Source of the DNA: Mogibacterium sp.
Lineage (GTDB): Bacteria; Bacillota; Clostridia; Peptostreptococcales; Anaerovoracaceae
Direction: 5' to 3'
Assembly: GCA_017432075.1 (NCBI GenBank)
Contig: JAFRJV010000133.1
Location: 1 to 64,000 of the forward strand
Length of the DNA: 64,000 nucleotides
Shown: piece by piece, positions 54,208 to 63,015 of the stretch
Layout of the letters: every line of letters starts with the position of its first letter
Numbering within the stretch: position 1 is the stretch's first letter
Program-made: the position numbers and the translations under genes
The notes under the pieces: generated by a model
Database searches by the model: none
What the model was told of the DNA's origin: nothing
What the model saw: the letters and a program-made list of their open reading frames with translations, nothing else

Positions 54208-55110
54208 ATGCTTATAGAGAATAAAGGTGTGAAAGCAGCTCATCTTGAGGAGCTTGCGGCACGGATGACGGAGATCGACACGAGACCGATAGACGGTCAT
54301 CTGCTTGGCATGCAGGAGAAAGTTGCTGAAGCGCTGGATCACCTGAAGAGAGCGATGTTCCCTTACCATTTCGGTAAATCCCGTGCAAGATTTGCTGAGA
54401 CCGAAAAGCGGACATATGAGCTGATGAGAGCCTATGACGCTCTGGAACAGACACTTGAACTGGTTTACAAAGACCCGGAAGAAGCAGCAGAGAAAGCCGA
54501 AGCTCTGATCAATTCACTTCCTGATATACTCGAAGTGCTCAAGACGGATGTACAGGCCGGATACGATGGAGACCCTGCGGCGAAAAGCCTGGATGAGGTA
54601 GTAATGACATACCCGGCTTTTATAGCCATTTTTACATACAGGATCGCTCATAAACTCTATGAGATGAGAGTCCCTATGATACCGAGAGTCATGACGGAGC
54701 AGGCTCATGAGGTAACCGGTATCGATATCCATCCCGGAGCAACTATAGGCAGATATTTCTTTATTGACCACGGAACAGGTGTGGTTATCGGAGAGACGAC
54801 CACTATAGGAGAGCATGTAAAGCTATATCAGCATGTTACTCTCGGGGCCAAGAGCTTCCCGGTCGGGCCTGACGGTACGCCGGTAAAGGGGATCAAACGT
54901 CATCCGGACATAGGAGACAGGGTAGTTATCTATGCCGGAGCCACGATACTCGGCGGTGATACGAAGATAGGTGATGACTGCGTGGTGGGCGGCAACGTGT
55001 GGCTCACGCACTCTCTTGATCCCGGTGTATCTATAGTGACGAAGCCGAGCGGACAGGCCATGTCGACGGATCAGCTTGATCCTGAAGATTCAATAGAGTG
55101 GTTCATCTGA
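54208..55110 (+). CDS. cysE: Serine O-acetyltransferase (EpsC/CysE type)
   Basis: A 300-residue enzyme that makes O-acetylserine, the direct precursor of cysteine. A helical N-terminal part (1-165) precedes the left-handed beta helix: GIDIHPGATIGRYFFIDHG, VVIGETTTIGEHVKLYQ and the loop GAKSF. The HPDIGDRVVIYAGATILGG block completes the hexapeptide repeats. It is longer than E. coli CysE and fits the EpsC type. GGACGGAG precedes the ATG at 54208. No cysteine synthase follows. Confidence 0.92.
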   Translation: MLIENKGVKAAHLEELAARMTEIDTRPIDGHLLGMQEKVAEALDHLKRAMFPYHFGKSRARFAETEKRTYELMRAYDALEQTLELVYKDPEEAAEKAEALINSLPDILEVLKTDVQAGYDGDPAAKSLDEVVMTYPAFIAIFTYRIAHKLYEMRVPMIPRVMTEQAHEVTGIDIHPGATIGRYFFIDHGTGVVIGETTTIGEHVKLYQHVTLGAKSFPVGPDGTPVKGIKRHPDIGDRVVIYAGATILGGDTKIGDDCVVGGNVWLTHSLDPGVSIVTKPSGQAMSTDQLDPEDSIEWFI

Positions 55111-55124
55111 AACTGTGTAAAATG

Positions 55125-55157
55125 AGCGCTGCAGTCTTGATACAGCAGCGCTTTTTT
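55125..55157 (+). terminator. Terminator after cysE
   Basis: AGCGCTGC / GCAGCGCT stem, 12-nt loop, six T residues. Confidence 0.92.
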
Positions 55158-55174
55158 GATACAATCTTTCGAGT

Positions 55175-55208
55175 GCGGTCAGCATGTACTAAGTGCTGGT
55201 TTCACCGC
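55175..55208 (+). repeat. Hairpin just upstream of tRNA-Sec
   Basis: GCGGT-CAGCA, a 9-nt loop, TGCTG, a 5-nt bulge, ACCGC. Two exact 5-bp stems end six bases before the tRNA. It lies between the cysE terminator and the tRNA. Confidence 0.5.
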
Positions 55209-55213
55209 GACCT

Positions 55214-55311
55214 GGGGGTAGATAGGTGCTGGTGTGCCTCGCGGTCTTCAAAACCGTTTGCAGGGGGTTGGTAGCCTCCCGGGTGGGTTCGATTCCCACG
55301 TACTCCCGCCA
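55214..55311 (+). tRNA. selC: tRNA-Sec (anticodon TCA)
   Basis: A 98-base selenocysteine tRNA. Acceptor GGGGGTA pairs with TACTCCC; the eighth pair expected for tRNA-Sec would be G-G here. D arm is GGTGC/GTGCC, anticodon loop CTTCAAA gives TCA at 55248-55250, the long variable arm is based on GGGGG/CTCCC, and the T stem is GTGGG/CCCAC with the TTCGATT loop. CCA is encoded. It lies directly before selA-selB, a common arrangement, and decodes the TGA in selD. Confidence 0.95.
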
Positions 55312-55335
55312 AATAGATTACGGAGGTCGGATGCC

Positions 55336-56796
55336 ATGACAAAGAAAGAATTACTGAGGGGACTCCCGAAGATCGATGAAGTGATGAGGCAGGAGTCTCT
55401 TGTTGTATTGTCAGAAGAGAAAGGGGATATTCTGGTAACGGACGCTGTACGCGCAGTCATTGCTTCCCTGAGAGCAGCTATTCTGGATCTCAAGGATGGG
55501 GAGGCAGAGGATTTCGATGCAAGTGTTCTTGAAACCGGAGCTGTAGCAGAAGCTGCTGAAGCCAGGATCTTCCAGGATGAAGAGCTGAATCTTTATCCGC
55601 TCATCAATGCGACCGGTACCATTCTTCACACCAATCTCGGAAGAGCACCTCTTTGCAGGGATGCTGTCGAGAACGTCGCGAGAGTGTCAAAAGGTTATTC
55701 CGACCTTGAATATAATGTGCCTAAGGGCAAGCGCGGTTCGCGCCATGACCTCGTAGGAGACCTCATAGCTGCTCTTACAGGAGCTGAGGATGCGATGGTC
55801 GTAAACAACAATGCAGCCGCTACCATGATAGTACTGGCTACTCTGGGCAAGGGTAAGGAGATCGTTGTTTCAAGAGGCGAGCTCGTCGAGATCGGCGGAG
55901 CGTTCAGGATCCCTGACATAATGATGCAGTCCGGTGCATTCCTGCAGGAAGTCGGAACAAGCAATAAGACAAAGGCATCCGACTATGAGAATGCGATAAT
56001 GACAAAAGCCATGCTTGAAAAGGGTGACTGGTACGATGAGGATCCTCGTCACGGCAAACGCTTTGAGACCGGAGCACTCATGAAGGTTCATAAGTCAAAC
56101 TATGACATAGTGGGATTTACGGAAGAAGCATCTCTTGAAGAGCTTGTGGAAATCGGTAAAAAGCATGGCCTCCCTGTTGTTTTCGACATGGGCAACGGCC
56201 TGATGCTGGACATGTCAGAGTTCGGACTGAATGAACCTAACATCCCGGCATCACTGGCTACGGGCATCGATGTAATGCTCTTCAGCGGAGATAAGCTGCT
56301 GGGAGGACCTCAGGCCGGCATCATCGTAGGTAAGAAGAAATATATCAAGGCAATGAAAAAGCACCCGCTGGCGAGAGCAATGAGGGTAGACAAGATGACC
56401 TTCGCAGCTCTCGAGGCGACGCTCATGAAATACAGAGACCGCAAAACGGCACTCAGAGACATCCCGGTACTCCGCATGATCTCCGCATCAAACGAAGATA
56501 TGAGGAAGAAGGCGGAGAGACTCGCTGATGCCATAAAAAGAGTGAATCCTTCCATCTCTCTGGAACTCGTTCCTGTTGAGGACCAGATCGGAGGCGGCTC
56601 CGCACCGATGGTAAGGCTTCCGGGCTGGGCTGTATCCGTGAGGGACGGCAGCAAGTCTGCAGACAGGACGGAGAGAAAGCTCCGCAAGGCAGACATCCCC
56701 GTGGTAGCAAGGATAAACGACGACAGACTGCTTCTCTGTGTCCGCACCATAGCTGATGATGAGATAGAGACAACAGCAGAGGCTCTCAGAAAGTAA
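55336..56796 (+). CDS. selA: L-seryl-tRNA(Sec) selenium transferase
   Basis: A 486-residue PLP enzyme that turns seryl-tRNA(Sec) into selenocysteyl-tRNA with selenophosphate. YPLINATGTILHTNLGRAPL and the PLP lysine in FSGDKLLGGPQAGII are diagnostic; the N-terminal tRNA-binding part starts LLRGLPKIDEVM. GGAGG lies just before. I start at 55336; the longer open frame runs back through the tRNA gene. It is two bases from selB. Confidence 0.96.
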   Translation: MTKKELLRGLPKIDEVMRQESLVVLSEEKGDILVTDAVRAVIASLRAAILDLKDGEAEDFDASVLETGAVAEAAEARIFQDEELNLYPLINATGTILHTNLGRAPLCRDAVENVARVSKGYSDLEYNVPKGKRGSRHDLVGDLIAALTGAEDAMVVNNNAAATMIVLATLGKGKEIVVSRGELVEIGGAFRIPDIMMQSGAFLQEVGTSNKTKASDYENAIMTKAMLEKGDWYDEDPRHGKRFETGALMKVHKSNYDIVGFTEEASLEELVEIGKKHGLPVVFDMGNGLMLDMSEFGLNEPNIPASLATGIDVMLFSGDKLLGGPQAGIIVGKKKYIKAMKKHPLARAMRVDKMTFAALEATLMKYRDRKTALRDIPVLRMISASNEDMRKKAERLADAIKRVNPSISLELVPVEDQIGGGSAPMVRLPGWAVSVRDGSKSADRTERKLRKADIPVVARINDDRLLLCVRTIADDEIETTAEALRK

Positions 56797-56798
56797 GA

Positions 56799-58694
56799 AT
56801 GAAGAATATAATCATCGGCACAGCCGGTCATGTAGATCACGGAAAAACGACGCTCATCAAAGCTCTCAGCGGGATCGACACGGACAGGCTCATTGAAGAG
56901 AAAAAGCGCGGCATCACGATCGAACTCGGCTTTGCCCATATTCCGAATGATGCCGGATACAACATCGGAGTCATCGATGTTCCCGGGCATGAAAAATTCA
57001 TCAAGCACATGCTGGCGGGGATCGGAGGGATAGACTTCGTACTCTTTGTAGTTGCGGCCGATGAAGGAATAATGCCTCAGACAAGGGAACATTTTGAGAT
57101 ACTCAATTCACTGGGCATAGATGACGGCATTATTGCCGTTACCAAGACCGACATGGTCGAGGAGGAGTGGCTTGAGATGCTGCTCGAGGAAGTAAATGAC
57201 TATTTCAAAGGATCGTTCCTCGAGGGAAAGCCGGTGATTCCGGTAAGCGCTGCCACCGGTGAGGGTATCGCCGAACTTAAGGCAGAAATAATCGCTAAAT
57301 GCGACAGGGAAAACAAGCGCCGCGAGGAGAAGGAGCTTTTCAGGCTCCCGGTCGACAGGGTGTTCACGATGCAGGGGTTTGGCACGGTCGTTACCGGCAC
57401 CCTTATGGACGGAAATGTCAAAGTAGGCGACGATATAATCATCTATCCGGAACAGGTGAGAGCCAAGGTAAGAGGCATACAGACATACGGAAAGGATACT
57501 GACACCGCTGTCGCAGGCCAGAGAACGGCCATAAACCTTTCCGGTGTATCAAAAGAAGACATCGACAGGGGTGACATAATAGCGTATCCTGATGCGGTGA
57601 CGGTCACAAACATGATAGATACTGAGCTGAGCATCTTCAGCTCAGCTGACAGAGTTGTACTGAACAACAGCAGGGTACATCTGTACTGCGGATCAGACGA
57701 AGTGCTCTGCAAAGTCATACTCCTTGACAGAGATGCGCTTTCAGCCGGTGAAACGGCTTATGCACAGCTCAGACTGGAGGAGCCGGCTGCCGTAAGACGC
57801 GGAGACAGATTCATCATAAGGTTTTACTCACCTATAATAACGGTCGGCGGCGGCCGCATAATCGATGCCCTGCCGGCAAAACACAAGAGAAACAGACCTG
57901 AGATACTTGCAGGGATGGATGTGCTTACGCACGGCTCTGTAAGTGAGATCATTTACGCTAAAGCCTGTGAAAGGCGCTTCGTGAAGCAGAAGGAACTTGC
58001 GTCAGAGCTCGGTCTTCTGAGCTGCGAAATGACAGCTGCGGCTGAAGGAGGTATCGCAGACGGATCACTGGTCGTGCTGCCTGATGATACGATCGTCAGC
58101 GATTCCAAATACGCGCGGCTCAAGGACGATACTGAAAAGATCATAAACGATTATCATACGGACAATCCTCTCGCAGACGGTATCCCGCGTCAGGAGCTTC
58201 TGTCAAGACTCAAAGAGAGATGGTTCACCGGTGACGACAAACTCGTTCAGGCGGTACTGAAAGACCTGCTTGGGAGAGGTTTCATCGAAGACAGAGGCAG
58301 GAGCATTGCCATCAGCGGCTTCAGCATCGAATACACAGATGAGCAGAAAGCCCTGAAAGACAGGATCGAAGCCATGTATAACGATGCAGGCATCGAGATG
58401 ATAAAGAACGATGAAGTGTTTGCGCTGAATAAAGACGGCAGGATAGTGCGCGCGATACTCGAGGATCTCGAGTCGGAGGGCGTTATATATAAGGTCAATC
58501 CTTCGTATTATATTGAGAGAAAAGCCTGGGATCAGGCGGTCAGCGTGGCAAGGTCTTTTGATGGAGCGTTCACGCTCGCGGAATACAGGGACAGGCTCGG
58601 AACATCGAGAAAATACGCCGCTGAATTCCTTCCGGCCATGGATAAAGCCGGGATCACGGTATTCGACGGTGAAACAAGAAGGGCAGTAAAGTAA
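56799..58694 (+). CDS. selB: Selenocysteine-specific elongation factor
   Basis: A 631-residue GTPase that brings Sec-tRNA to the ribosome at UGA codons marked by a SECIS hairpin. G motifs: GTAGHVDHGKTTLI, DVPGHEKFI and VTKTDM. EF-Tu-like domains follow to about 340, then the four winged-helix domains of the C-terminal mRNA-binding arm (about 370-631). Length is normal. It should serve selD in this window. Confidence 0.97.
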   Translation: MKNIIIGTAGHVDHGKTTLIKALSGIDTDRLIEEKKRGITIELGFAHIPNDAGYNIGVIDVPGHEKFIKHMLAGIGGIDFVLFVVAADEGIMPQTREHFEILNSLGIDDGIIAVTKTDMVEEEWLEMLLEEVNDYFKGSFLEGKPVIPVSAATGEGIAELKAEIIAKCDRENKRREEKELFRLPVDRVFTMQGFGTVVTGTLMDGNVKVGDDIIIYPEQVRAKVRGIQTYGKDTDTAVAGQRTAINLSGVSKEDIDRGDIIAYPDAVTVTNMIDTELSIFSSADRVVLNNSRVHLYCGSDEVLCKVILLDRDALSAGETAYAQLRLEEPAAVRRGDRFIIRFYSPIITVGGGRIIDALPAKHKRNRPEILAGMDVLTHGSVSEIIYAKACERRFVKQKELASELGLLSCEMTAAAEGGIADGSLVVLPDDTIVSDSKYARLKDDTEKIINDYHTDNPLADGIPRQELLSRLKERWFTGDDKLVQAVLKDLLGRGFIEDRGRSIAISGFSIEYTDEQKALKDRIEAMYNDAGIEMIKNDEVFALNKDGRIVRAILEDLESEGVIYKVNPSYYIERKAWDQAVSVARSFDGAFTLAEYRDRLGTSRKYAAEFLPAMDKAGITVFDGETRRAVK

Positions 58695-58700
58695 GAAAGC

Positions 58701-59306
58701 ATGACCGGCAAAGAAAAGTTATCAGTAAACATGACCATGATCAGATCAATAGCAGCGGTACTCGCTGCTGTATTGTGTTTGCTGGCGTTTGCCGGATGCA
58801 GTCCGATGAATGATGCCGAAAAGAAGGTGTCAAAAGAACTCAAGGCGCTTCAGGCATCGGACTACTTAGGAGATGAAGTCATTGACCTCAGGGATTCACT
58901 GTCGGATGAGGGCAGGGAAAACTTTGACGGATTCCTGAAAAAGCTGAGAGATTTCGATTTTGAGATCACCGGAAGCGAGGAGGATGACGATAAAGACGAT
59001 GACTATACTCTGGTGAGCGTAAAGATAAAGACCTATGACTTCGGCAGGGAATATCTTGCGGCATGGACTGAATTCCTTAAGACAAATGAAGGCATAGAGT
59101 CTGAAGACATTACAGAATTTTACGAAATGCTCTTCACCAGACTCAATTTATTGAATGAAAAAGACCGTATCAATTATATCAAGATCGTATGTATCGATCC
59201 GCTCGGTAACGGAGAGTGGGTCGCCAACATAAAAGAAAACGAAGAACTGCAGGATGCCATTTTCGGTGGCATGATGAGCGAGATGAAAGCTCTCGCAGCA
59301 GAATAA
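58701..59306 (+). CDS. Lipoprotein of unknown function
   Basis: A 201-residue exported protein. A signal peptide with lipobox LAFAGC (Cys about 34) implies diacylglyceryl anchoring on the outer face of the membrane. The rest is acidic and helical (GSEEDDDKDDDYTLVSVKI in the middle), with no motif I know. It is six bases after selB. The ribosome site is weak (AAGAAAG), and an ATG at 58731 is an alternative start. Confidence 0.7.
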   Translation: MTGKEKLSVNMTMIRSIAAVLAAVLCLLAFAGCSPMNDAEKKVSKELKALQASDYLGDEVIDLRDSLSDEGRENFDGFLKKLRDFDFEITGSEEDDDKDDDYTLVSVKIKTYDFGREYLAAWTEFLKTNEGIESEDITEFYEMLFTRLNLLNEKDRINYIKIVCIDPLGNGEWVANIKENEELQDAIFGGMMSEMKALAAE

Positions 59307-59329
59307 TTAATCATTTTGGAGGAACAAAG

Positions 59330-60226
59330 ATGATCAACAAGTACAGTAACATTTGCATGCATGAAGGCGGACACGAAGGCGGAGCAGCTCCTGAAGACTG
59401 CACGCACGACTGCAGCACCTGCGGTGCTGACTGCGCTTCAAGGGAAGGAGGCATTCAGAAAGCCGAACTCAACCCGTACAGCTCCGTAAAGAAAGTTATT
59501 GGAGTAGTTTCGGGCAAGGGTGGTGTCGGAAAGTCGATGGTAACAGCTCTTTCGGCACTTGCTGCTACAAGAAACGGTTTCAGGACCGGTATCATGGACG
59601 CGGATATCACAGGACCTTCGATCCCTAAAATGTTCGGAGTGCATACAAAAGCTTACGGCAGCGATTACGGTATCCTGCCTGAAGAAACTCCTATGGCTAT
59701 CAAGCTTATGTCCATAAACCTGCTTGTTGAGAACGAAACAGACCCTGTAGTATGGAGAGGACCTGTGATCGGCGGCGTAGTCGAACAGTTCTGGACTGAA
59801 GTATACTGGGGAGATCTCGATGTTCTCTTCATCGACATGCCTCCTGGAACAGGAGATGTGCCTCTGACAGTATTCCAGTCGATCCCTATCGACGGCATCA
59901 TTGTTGTCACATCGCCTCAGGATCTCGTATCCATGATAGTCGCCAAGGCAGTCAAAATGGCTAATCTGATGAACATCCCTGTTCTCGGAATGGTTGAGAA
60001 CATGAGCTACATCACTTGCCCTGACTGCGGACGCAGGATAGAGATGTTCGGACCTAGCCAGGCAAAGGCAGTAGCTGCCGAATACGGCATCAAGCTGCTC
60101 GAACAGCTCCCTATAGATCCGATCCTCTCACAAGAAGCAGACCTTGGAAAGATCGAATTCAACGAAGGCACTCAGATGGAGTCTATACTTGAAGTGCTTG
60201 ACGACCTCGGTCTCAAGGCAGAATAA
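59330..60226 (+). CDS. Mrp/NBP35-type P-loop ATPase (Fe-S carrier)
   Basis: A 298-residue iron-sulfur cluster carrier. The deviant Walker A VVSGKGGVGKSMV, FIDMPPGTGDVPL and the CPDC dimer-bridge motif (about 242-245) are present. The first 35 residues hold extra cysteines (9, 24, 28, 31, 35; CTHDCSTCGADC), similar to the N-terminal cluster of NBP35. It should hand Fe-S clusters to target proteins. TTGGAGGAAC supports this start. No isc or suf genes lie close. Confidence 0.9.
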   Translation: MINKYSNICMHEGGHEGGAAPEDCTHDCSTCGADCASREGGIQKAELNPYSSVKKVIGVVSGKGGVGKSMVTALSALAATRNGFRTGIMDADITGPSIPKMFGVHTKAYGSDYGILPEETPMAIKLMSINLLVENETDPVVWRGPVIGGVVEQFWTEVYWGDLDVLFIDMPPGTGDVPLTVFQSIPIDGIIVVTSPQDLVSMIVAKAVKMANLMNIPVLGMVENMSYITCPDCGRRIEMFGPSQAKAVAAEYGIKLLEQLPIDPILSQEADLGKIEFNEGTQMESILEVLDDLGLKAE

Positions 60227-60266
60227 CATCAGCTGACACACGTTTCTTAAAGAAAGGGAAACTGCA

Positions 60267-61352
60267 TTGGGCGAACTGATAAGACTTGAAGGAATTGAAA
60301 AGAGTTTTGACGACACCGTAGTTCTGAACGGGATCGACCTCAGCGTGGACGAAAATGAATTCGTCACACTGCTGGGTCCTTCGGGATGCGGAAAAACGAC
60401 GACTCTCCGTATAATTGCAGGCTTTGAGAAGCCGGACAAAGGCAGGGTCTACTTTGACGGCAAGGATATAACGGATCTTCCGGCGAATCAGCGGCCGGTA
60501 AATACCGTGTTCCAGAATTACGCACTTTTCCCACATATGACAGTGGGAGAGAACATAGCATTCAGCCTCAGGGTAAAGAACAGACCTGAGGAAGAGATAA
60601 AGAAAAAAGTTGCAAATGCTCTCAAACTCGTGAACCTTAAAGGTTTTGAAAACAGGCGTATAGACCAGCTTTCAGGCGGACAGCAGCAGAGGATCGCGAT
60701 GGCAAGAGCAATAGTCAATGAGCCGAGAGTACTGCTGCTTGACGAACCTCTCGGAGCGCTCGACCTTAAGCTCCGTCAGGAAATGGAATACGAGCTGGTG
60801 CGTCTCAAAAAGGAGCTCGGAATCACCTTTATCTACATTACTCACGATCAGGAAGAGGCGCTTACCATGTCTGACAAGGTCGTAGTAATGAATGAAGGAT
60901 ACATACAGCAGGAGGGAACCCCTCAGCAGATATATGATGAGCCGGTAAATGCTTTTGTAGCTGACTTTATCGGTGACAGCAACATCCTTTCAGGCCAGAT
61001 GGTTGATGAAAAAGTCGTACGCATCGACGGAGTGGATTATCCGTGCATTGACGGAAGAGAAGAAGGATTCCCGCCTAGACGGAGGGTAGACGTCGTAATC
61101 AGACCTGAGGATATCGATATAGTTCCTTATGGAGAGGGACTCTGGAACGGAACGATCGTTTCAAAGCTGTTTATCGGAGTCCATTATGAGATGCTGGTGC
61201 AGAGTGAGCATGGCAAGGTTGAATGGCTGCTGCAGAACTATGACCAGCATGATGTAGGAGAGAAGATCGGCATGTATGTCGATCCTGAGAATATACAGAT
61301 AATGCACAAGCCTAAAAGCGAGGCAGAACACGCTATGGAACTTGATCTATGA
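60267..61352 (+). CDS. potA: Spermidine/putrescine ABC transporter ATPase
   Basis: A 361-residue ABC ATPase. Walker A GPSGCGKTT, the LSGGQQQRIAMARA signature and Walker B LLLDEPLGALDLKLR are present. The C-terminal TOBE domain (about 275-350) is the PotA-type regulatory part. It starts at TTG with AAAGGGAA upstream; no ATG fits. The stop overlaps the start of potB by four bases. Confidence 0.94.
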   Translation: MGELIRLEGIEKSFDDTVVLNGIDLSVDENEFVTLLGPSGCGKTTTLRIIAGFEKPDKGRVYFDGKDITDLPANQRPVNTVFQNYALFPHMTVGENIAFSLRVKNRPEEEIKKKVANALKLVNLKGFENRRIDQLSGGQQQRIAMARAIVNEPRVLLLDEPLGALDLKLRQEMEYELVRLKKELGITFIYITHDQEEALTMSDKVVVMNEGYIQQEGTPQQIYDEPVNAFVADFIGDSNILSGQMVDEKVVRIDGVDYPCIDGREEGFPPRRRVDVVIRPEDIDIVPYGEGLWNGTIVSKLFIGVHYEMLVQSEHGKVEWLLQNYDQHDVGEKIGMYVDPENIQIMHKPKSEAEHAMELDL

Positions 61353-62164
61353 TAGCAAAAAAATCATATTCGATTCCCTTCATAATATGGATAATCGCCG
61401 GAACCATCATTCCGCTCGCTTCGATTGCTTATTACGGCTTTACTGACAGGAGCGGCGGCTTTACTTTTGATAACATCATGGCAATGTTCAGGGGCGATCA
61501 CCTGCAGGCACTCGGTCTTTCGCTTTTGCTTGCATTCATCAGCACTGCCATCTGTCTTTTACTTGCATTTCCTATGGCTATGGTCCTCAGGGAGAGCAAA
61601 TACGGCAAACAGGGATTCCTCATATTCGTCATAATATTGCCAATGTGGATGAACTTCCTGCTGCGTACGATGGCATGGCAGGTGCTGCTCGAAAGGCAGG
61701 GAGTGATAAACGCTCTCATAACAGCAATCGGGCTTCCGCGTCAGGAGATGATGAACACTCCGGGAGCAATAGTGCTCGGCATGGTCTATGACTTTCTGCC
61801 GTTCATGATACTTCCGATATACAATACTGTGTCCAAAATCGACAATCACCTTATAGAGGCTGCTTACGATCTTGGCGCCACGAAGAGCAAAGTTTATACA
61901 AAGGTCATTTTACCGCTTTCGGTACCGGGAATAGTCAGCGGGATCACCATGGTGTTCATTCCTGCGCTGACGACATTTGTTATCTCTAACATGCTGGGCG
62001 GCGGAAAGATCAACCTTATCGGAAACATTATCGAGCAGGAGTTCACAGTCAATTCCAACTGGTATCTTGGATCAGGACTGTCGCTTGTAATGATGGTGTT
62101 CATCATCCTAAGCATGCTTATGCTTCAGAAGTTTGACAAGACCGGAGGAGCCAATCTGATCTGA
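61349..62164 (+). CDS. potB: Polyamine ABC transporter permease PotB
   Basis: A 271-residue permease with six membrane segments. The EAA loop appears as LIEAAYDLGATKSKVYTKVI (about 165-190), typical of binding-protein-dependent importers, with the following ILPLSVPGI. It overlaps potA and potC by a few bases, so the three are translated together. Confidence 0.93.
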   Translation: MIAKKSYSIPFIIWIIAGTIIPLASIAYYGFTDRSGGFTFDNIMAMFRGDHLQALGLSLLLAFISTAICLLLAFPMAMVLRESKYGKQGFLIFVIILPMWMNFLLRTMAWQVLLERQGVINALITAIGLPRQEMMNTPGAIVLGMVYDFLPFMILPIYNTVSKIDNHLIEAAYDLGATKSKVYTKVILPLSVPGIVSGITMVFIPALTTFVISNMLGGGKINLIGNIIEQEFTVNSNWYLGSGLSLVMMVFIILSMLMLQKFDKTGGANLI

Positions 62165-62958
62165 TGAAAAAAACGTTAGGACGCATTTACATTTTAATAA
62201 TTATGCTTTTCCTGTACCTGCCGATTCTGGCTCTTATTGTACTCTCGTTCAATGAATCGAAGTCCATGTCGGTATGGGGAGGATTCAGCCTGCGCTGGTA
62301 TCAGGAGCTCTTCAGAAGCAGGATCATGATGGGTGCTATAGCAAATACTTTCTCTATAGCGATTCTGGCAGCTCTGATAGCGACCGTTGTAGGAACTCTT
62401 GCGGTGCTCGGAATGGCTGCCATGAGACCCCGTACACAGAATGTACTGCTGGGGTTAAACAACATACCTATGCTCAACGCTGACATAGTCACAGGTATCG
62501 CGCTGATGCTCTTCTTCCTGATGGTAGGAGCTCCGCGCGGCTATATGACGATTCTTTTCAGTCATGCTACGTTCTGCATACCTTATGTGATATTGTCGGT
62601 AAGGCCGCGTGTGAACAAAAATACTGACAGGCTGTTTGAGGCTGCGCTCGATCTCGGGGCTTCCGAGAGATATGCATTCCGCAAAATAGTGCTTCCTGAG
62701 CTGCGGCCGGGAATAATGTCTGGTTTTCTCCTCAGCTTTACGATGTCAGTAGATGATTTCATCATCACGTATTTTACCAGAGGCGCAGGAATAAACACTA
62801 TTTCGACGCTGATCTACAGCGAGGTCAAAGTAGGTATCCGGCCGAGTCTGTTTGCACTGTCAACCATAATATTCGTAGTGGCACTCGTAGTGCTTCTGAC
62901 CGTGAACTTCAGACAGGATAAGGCAAATAAACTAAGATCAGCCGGCCCGGCAATGTAA
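62164..62958 (+). CDS. potC: Polyamine ABC transporter permease PotC
   Basis: A 264-residue permease, partner of PotB. The EAA loop reads LFEAALDLGASERYAFRKIV. The sequences ALIVLSFNESKSMSVWGGFS and SMDDF-like TMSVDDFIITYF fit PotC. The ATG overlaps the potB stop. No substrate-binding protein gene (potD) follows, though potABCD is usual; it may be elsewhere. Confidence 0.93.
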   Translation: MKKTLGRIYILIIMLFLYLPILALIVLSFNESKSMSVWGGFSLRWYQELFRSRIMMGAIANTFSIAILAALIATVVGTLAVLGMAAMRPRTQNVLLGLNNIPMLNADIVTGIALMLFFLMVGAPRGYMTILFSHATFCIPYVILSVRPRVNKNTDRLFEAALDLGASERYAFRKIVLPELRPGIMSGFLLSFTMSVDDFIITYFTRGAGINTISTLIYSEVKVGIRPSLFALSTIIFVVALVVLLTVNFRQDKANKLRSAGPAM

Positions 62959-63015
62959 ATATATAAAGAATATTTTACCCATATATTATATGAATCGAAG
63001 GGATCTAAAGAAATA

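Noticed and set aside
55234..55335. N-terminal extension of the selA frame through the tRNA gene
   Set aside because: It runs across tRNA-Sec, has no ribosome site, and SelA proteins start near MTKKELL where GGAGG is present.
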